Below are positions 60,171 to 64,000 of a stretch of DNA of 64,000 nt, in pieces. The notes beneath the pieces are model-generated. The model searched no databases and was not told the DNA's origin. It was given only the letters and a program-made list of their open reading frames with translations. This DNA comes from Piscinibacter caeni. GTDB lineage: Bacteria; Pseudomonadota; Gammaproteobacteria; Burkholderiales; Burkholderiaceae_C. The position numbers and the translations under genes are program-made. The stretch lies in assembly GCA_003265685.1 (NCBI GenBank), contig QJOU01000013.1, positions 1 through 64,000 on the forward strand, in the 5' to 3' direction. Position 1 is the first letter of the stretch; every line of letters starts with the position of its first letter.

Positions 60171-61730
60171 ATGAACAACGAGGAACTCGTCGAACTGGAG
60201 CGGCTGAGCCGCACCGCCCCCAAGTCCGTCGATGCGTTCCTGGACATCATCGCGAAGCGGTACCTCGGACTCGTAGGCCGACAAGGCTCGTTCAAGCCTG
60301 CCCACCCGGTGGTGATGTCGCTCTCGACGCTTCTGCGAGCCCGGGGTTCGGACGCCCCGCACAAGCGCCTCGACGACCTGGAAGGCAGCAAGGTGGCCGT
60401 CGGAGAGCTCCTGGCCATCGCTGGCCTGACGGAGCGTGCCGAGCGCATGCGCAAGCTGTGGGAACGGGGGCAGCCCCTCTTCAAGCGGGATGAGACCCCT
60501 GCCGCTGCCGGCGGCACACCGCAGGCCTGGCCAGAGAAGGACCCCAAGCAGGAGGTGCCAGCAGCACTCTCCGTGGCTTTAAGGAGCACGGAGCAGATCG
60601 ACAACCAGGTCGAGCAGGTCTGCGCATGCGTCCACCTGCTCTCGAACGCGCCGTTCCAGCGGGTCGATTCCCTGCAGTGGGTTCGGCGTGTGGCGCAAGA
60701 GCGGCTGTCGGAGCTGCTGATGGCCCAACCTGCTCTGCTGCACCCTCGCCTCTTCTTCGAGGTGGTCGGCTGGGGCAGCAAGGTGCCGCTCGCGCATGCG
60801 CTGGCCATGAGGACCAGGGGGAGGCTGCCTTCGGGACTGGACGGGTATTCGGATGCTCAGCTGACCCCGTTCGCGACCCACCCCATCGTGGTCGCGGCCC
60901 TCTCCCAGAAGGCGCCTGTCGTTCCGGGCAACCCTAAGGACTCGCAAGGCGAGGGGCGGACTCTCCTCGGCGTCTTCACCGAGTCCAACCCCATGCAGGT
61001 GACGAGCCGGATGCTCTCCTCGGTGCTGCAGCTCGAGCGCCTGCGCAAGGCCGCCGGCGTCCGCGCTCGCTCCGCCATTCCGAACGGCTCGTCGCAGAAG
61101 GAAACCTTTCTGCCGCGGGCCGCCACCCTCTTCGCCTGGGCATGGAAGGATGGCGACTACCGCGCCTCCATGCAGCTTCTGCGAGAGCTGCGCGAGAGCG
61201 GTCTCGTCGACGAGCGCGCGTTTCGCTTCCAGGTCCTCCTGGACGCCCCGCAGGCTCTCGGGCAGATGAGCACCACGCCGGGGTTTCGCAAGCAGATCGA
61301 TGTTGTCGGAAGGCTTGTCCGGCAGACCGAAGCCCTACAGCTCATCGGCTTTCCCGGTGCCAAGTCCCCGGCCGGGGCGGCGACTCTCATCCTCAAGGCA
61401 TCCTTCGCCTGCGCGAACGACCCGGGCTACCCGACGGTAAGTACGGCTGCGTCCATGTGCGACGTCAATGACGCGGCCCGGGCCCTCTCCTTCTTCGAGG
61501 CCCAAGGTATCGGCTTCGAGGACATGGCAGAGCGCATCAGGACGAGCGGCGCCACCAACGCTGGCTGGGAACCGAGCGACCCTTGGGCGACGGCACTCCG
61601 AGTGATGGAAGCAGAGCGCTCGATGGCCCGCGTCATCAAGGAGACCGTCGCCGGCGAAGCCATCACTTCGGCCTCGAACGGCCCGGGCGAAGCCAACCCG
61701 GCTCCGCGGCGCCGGCGCGCGCCCGTTTGA
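60171..61730 (+). CDS. Large tagged helical protein, copy 2 of 3 (519 aa)
   Basis: A close paralogue of the preceding gene, with LSRTAPKSVDAFLDIIAKRY, VEQVCACVHLLSNAPFQRVD, LSELLMAQPALLHPRL, HALAMRTRGRLPSGLDGYSD, FATHPIVVAAL, LSSVLQLERLRKAAG, MCDVNDAARALSFFEAQGIG. It ends RSMARVIKETVA, a linker, and NPAPRRRRAPV. The ATG at 60171 has a weak site; the 60-bp gap upstream shows no promoter I recognise. Confidence 0.77.
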   Translation: MNNEELVELERLSRTAPKSVDAFLDIIAKRYLGLVGRQGSFKPAHPVVMSLSTLLRARGSDAPHKRLDDLEGSKVAVGELLAIAGLTERAERMRKLWERGQPLFKRDETPAAAGGTPQAWPEKDPKQEVPAALSVALRSTEQIDNQVEQVCACVHLLSNAPFQRVDSLQWVRRVAQERLSELLMAQPALLHPRLFFEVVGWGSKVPLAHALAMRTRGRLPSGLDGYSDAQLTPFATHPIVVAALSQKAPVVPGNPKDSQGEGRTLLGVFTESNPMQVTSRMLSSVLQLERLRKAAGVRARSAIPNGSSQKETFLPRAATLFAWAWKDGDYRASMQLLRELRESGLVDERAFRFQVLLDAPQALGQMSTTPGFRKQIDVVGRLVRQTEALQLIGFPGAKSPAGAATLILKASFACANDPGYPTVSTAASMCDVNDAARALSFFEAQGIGFEDMAERIRTSGATNAGWEPSDPWATALRVMEAERSMARVIKETVAGEAITSASNGPGEANPAPRRRRAPV

Positions 61731-61765
61731 GGCCGGGGCTGCCGCACTCTAGGACTACGACTGAG

Positions 61766-63181
61766 ATGCCCCTATCCAGGCTTCCCTACGCGATGTCGGA
61801 CGAGATGCTCCGGCGCCTGGCGGACATCGTTGATGAGCACACGCGGCCAGGCGCCGATCCGGAGCAGTGGGTGATGCTTCCCGTCGGGGAGCAGTTCGAG
61901 ATGCAAGACCTCGGTGACAACGACCTCTTCGTCGGTAGCGTCGAGGCAGCCGAGCACCGCGGCCCCGCGTGGCTGCGCGCCATACTCGAATGGGACGGGA
62001 CGTCGCCGTGGGGTGAGGTGCAGACGGCATGGCCCGGGCTTGCCTGGCCCTCGCCGTTGGTCTCGGAGCGGCTGTGCTGCTACCTGCATCTGCTGGGTGC
62101 CGGCTTCGGTGTCGACCGCGACTACTTCCCTGGCGCCATCGAGCTCGCTCAGCGGCGCCTCGCGATGCTGCTCCTCGAGCATCCGGTGTTGATGCATCCT
62201 CGACTGCGAGTCAGAACATCAGACCAGCACGGCAAGGGCAAGGTGTCAGTGGCACACGCCGTCGGTCTGGCCCAGCACGGCGCCTTTCCCATGGAGCGTC
62301 ACGGCGCCACGAAGGAGCAGCTCGAGCGCTTCGCGAACCACCCGTGCACGCTGCTCGGCCTTCGGTCTCGTCACGTGAAGGTTCCAGGCCAGCTTCGGAT
62401 GGCGGTAGGTTACAGGGTGCTCAGTCTCGCGCTCGGTCAATACGAGAACCATCCGCAGCTGATCGCTTCGATCTATGAGCTCGACAAGCTGGTGAAGCCG
62501 GCAATCTGGCCGGTTCGAGTCGAGGCCATGCCGTTCCTGCGGCTGTGGCCGGACTCGAGCAAGACCGTAGAGCCGCAGAACCCGTTCAAGGTGCACGCTG
62601 AGTGCTTCCTCGCGGCCTGCGGGTCCCATCTGAACGCAGGCGTCGGTCGACGGCCGGTGTGGCAGTGGCATGAGTCGCCCGAGTACCTGGCGTTGCTCAA
62701 GGAGACGGGGACTGGCAACACGCCCGACTTCATCGCACAGCTGCGCATGGTGCTTCACGCGGCCCTCATCCCGGGGTCGATCCAAGCAGGTAGGCTTGGT
62801 CTGCTTGGTCCGATGCAAGGCGCTGGGCCCGGCTACGACCAAGTGGTTGATGGGTGCCAGCGGGTTCTCCGCGGCATCGTGACCTGCGGCTTGAAGGACA
62901 CCGAACCCGCTGCGGCCCAGGCCGTGCGCGAGATGCTGCAGTTCTCGGGGCCGCCGCACTGCCAGCTCGAGCACGCGCTGGCCGTTATCCGGACCCTGGC
63001 CCAACATGGCGTCGACATGACGGCTGAGGACTTCACCGCTCCGGAGACGCGTGGCGCCTGGATCGAGGCTCTGCGGGTCCATCGGACGGAGGTCGACATG
63101 GCGAAGGTCATCAGGGAGACAGTCGACGCGGCGGAGCCTGTAGCGCCTGAGGTGTCGAGGGGGCGAAGGCACAGTCTTTGA
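61766..63181 (+). CDS. Large tagged helical protein, copy 3 of 3 (471 aa)
   Basis: The most divergent member of the trio, with LSERLCCYLHLLGAGF-like sequence (VSERLCCYLHLLGAGFGV), LAMLLLEHPVLMHPRL, HAVGLAQHGAFPMERHGATK, FANHPCTLLGL and LIASIYELDKLVKPA, in the same order as its neighbours. The end is VDMAKVIRETVD, a linker, and EVSRGRRHSL. The ATG at 61766 lies 35 bp after the preceding stop; a downstream ATG at 61793 is possible. It is the last tagged gene of the series. Confidence 0.75.
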   Translation: MPLSRLPYAMSDEMLRRLADIVDEHTRPGADPEQWVMLPVGEQFEMQDLGDNDLFVGSVEAAEHRGPAWLRAILEWDGTSPWGEVQTAWPGLAWPSPLVSERLCCYLHLLGAGFGVDRDYFPGAIELAQRRLAMLLLEHPVLMHPRLRVRTSDQHGKGKVSVAHAVGLAQHGAFPMERHGATKEQLERFANHPCTLLGLRSRHVKVPGQLRMAVGYRVLSLALGQYENHPQLIASIYELDKLVKPAIWPVRVEAMPFLRLWPDSSKTVEPQNPFKVHAECFLAACGSHLNAGVGRRPVWQWHESPEYLALLKETGTGNTPDFIAQLRMVLHAALIPGSIQAGRLGLLGPMQGAGPGYDQVVDGCQRVLRGIVTCGLKDTEPAAAQAVREMLQFSGPPHCQLEHALAVIRTLAQHGVDMTAEDFTAPETRGAWIEALRVHRTEVDMAKVIRETVDAAEPVAPEVSRGRRHSL

Positions 63182-63229
63182 GTTCGGTCTTCTCCCGTTG
63201 AAGTCGAGAACTTTTGCCGGTGGTGTTTC

Positions 63230-63273
63230 ATGGGGGCCGCGACATACTGCCGGCCACGTATGTCTTCCCCCAT
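63230..63273. promoter_or_regulatory. Long nested dyad after the tagged operon
   Basis: ATGGGGG (63230-63236) pairs with CCCCCAT (63267-63273). Inside them GACATAC (63241-63247) pairs with GTATGTC (63258-63264). It lies between the last tagged gene and the gene at 63295. Without a T-run it is more likely an operator or RNA hairpin than a simple terminator. Confidence 0.5.
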
Positions 63274-63294
63274 AAGAACAGGACCTCTTTCCCG

Positions 63295-63600
63295 ATGAGC
63301 ACATCGACCGCGAATCACCAGCGATTCACCGTCTTGCTTCGCAATGAACACAGGGAGCGGCTTCGTTACCTCCAGAGCCTGACGGGCTCACCATCGGAGA
63401 ACGCCGTGCTCATTGCACTCCTCGTGGAGACATCGGACGAAGAGTGCAAGCGCCTATACGAACAGGCTCTCGAGCGGGGATCGATCGCGCCTAAGCAACG
63501 GCTGAGCCAACAACAGCGACAGCTCCTGCATGCAGTGAAGCACGCTTCCCCGGAGCGACTGGCTGCGGCTCTGGCTGCCGTCGAGGCCCATCAGGACTGA
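63295..63600 (+). CDS. Small hypothetical protein, possibly DNA-binding (101 aa)
   Basis: The charged, helical protein starts MSTSTANHQRFTVLLRNEHR and continues LRYLQSLTGSPSENAVLIAL. The strand-helix-helix arrangement of the first 45 residues could be a ribbon-helix-helix-like domain. The rest is helical (LSQQQRQLLHAVKHASPERLAAALAAVE). It lacks the arginine tag, so the tagged series ends before it. The large dyad upstream could be its own operator. The next gene begins 2 bp after its stop. Confidence 0.6.
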   Translation: MSTSTANHQRFTVLLRNEHRERLRYLQSLTGSPSENAVLIALLVETSDEECKRLYEQALERGSIAPKQRLSQQQRQLLHAVKHASPERLAAALAAVEAHQD

Positions 63601-63602
63601 AC

Positions 63603-64000
63603 ATGGCACTGCTCCCCCACGAACGAGCTCAGGACATCTTCCGCAGCTCGACGCCCGTCATCCGCATCCACGGCATCGGAGGGCGACGTTGGCGTCGGAA
63701 TGTCGCCAGTGGAGGCCGCATCGGTCCGTGGCTCCAAGCCAAGTACGACATCCTGAATGAGCAGGCCTGGGGAGCCCGGGCGCCGTGCCTGTACCTGGTT
63801 TCTGGCTCGGACGGCGTCATCCGCTACGTCGGCATCTCGCGCAACCGGATGAAGGACCGCTGGCGGGAGTCCTCGGCACTCGATGCCGAGACGCTGACGC
63901 CGTGGCCACAGAAGCAGCTCTTCCACAGCCAGTGCTGGAAGCACATCGAGCGCGAGAACCTGGTCAATCCGACCATGACGTATGAGGTACGCTGCATCAA
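63603..64000 (+). CDS. GIY-YIG-like nuclease-fold protein, partial
   Basis: The frame starts at the ATG at 63603, 2 bp after the preceding stop, and runs open to the window edge, so the C terminus is missing. Residues 61-88 read CLYLVSGSDGVIRYVGISRN then RMKDRWRE. The Y-L-V and Y-V-G elements, with an Arg in the following helix, match the GIY-YIG nuclease-fold pattern in a variant form. The N terminus has VIRIHGIGGRRWRRNV. It may cut DNA; catalytic competence cannot be judged from the fragment. Confidence 0.6.
   Translation, partial: MALLPHERAQDIFRSSTPVIRIHGIGGRRWRRNVASGGRIGPWLQAKYDILNEQAWGARAPCLYLVSGSDGVIRYVGISRNRMKDRWRESSALDAETLTPWPQKQLFHSQCWKHIERENLVNPTMTYEVRCI

Noticed and set aside
1-64000. 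CRISPR arrays, rRNA genes or a replication origin with iterons
   Set aside because: No regularly spaced repeats, rRNA-like sequence or iteron cluster was seen on reading through the window, though a computed repeat search was not possible.

Overview
The window looks like a plasmid or a large genomic island from a high-GC betaproteobacterium, probably Burkholderiales. This is inferred from the base composition, an E. coli-type LexA box in front of an imuA-imuB-dnaE2 cassette, the IS4/IS5/IS481-type elements and the protein families. It is not proven. No rRNA, tRNA, CRISPR array or replication origin was found.

Region 1 (about 0.5-28 kb) is a catabolic island. Most genes lie on the minus strand and encode oxidation of alkanes and ketones. 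They are an AlkB alkane hydroxylase, an esterase, two overlapping rubredoxin genes, an AlkS/MalT-type regulator, a rubredoxin-reductase-like flavoprotein, a truncated RND/MMPL transporter, a SnoaL-like protein, a Baeyer-Villiger monooxygenase (BVMO) and a CoA-transferase. A second, nearly identical BVMO sits in opposite orientation on the far side. A third BVMO is followed by a MetX-like hydrolase and faces a sigma-54 activator of AcoR type, a layout like the mekA-mekB methyl ketone pathway. A 17-bp palindromic motif occurs once upstream of each of five minus-strand transcription units and is a good candidate for a shared operator. The region is littered with IS remnants (IS5, IS481, IS110-like) and carries one intact IS4-family element with a 9-bp target duplication directly beside the alkB copy of that operator.

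Region 2 (28-39.7 kb) carries genome-maintenance and defence-type genes: RmuC, a VapBC toxin-antitoxin pair with its operator, a LexA-controlled mutasome (imuA, imuB, dnaE2), a permuted NlpC/P60-like protein coupled to a cold-shock-domain protein, and a small periplasmic protein with an internal duplication.

Region 3 (39.9-63.2 kb) is the most unusual part. It begins with a metallopeptidase/von Willebrand A protein and continues with a long series of tightly packed, often overlapping plus-strand genes. Most have no recognisable family; they include a nucleotidyltransferase, a TrpF-like TIM barrel, several weakly ankyrin-like proteins and three paralogues of about 500 residues. Nineteen of these proteins, plus a stray copy at 28-29 kb, end in the same kind of tail: a short basic helix containing M-x-R-x-I/V, a Pro/Ala-rich linker, then an arginine cluster of the form P-A-R-R-R-x-x-L at the very C terminus. 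A common C-terminal tag on proteins of different fold suggests one shared destination (secretion channel, shell, scaffold or nucleic acid). I regard this as a candidate undescribed system. Four of the transcription units share a 14-bp promoter-like motif. Several tagged genes carry apparent single frameshifts after which the tag is still in frame. The window ends in a small gene without the tag and a partial GIY-YIG-like gene that runs off the edge.
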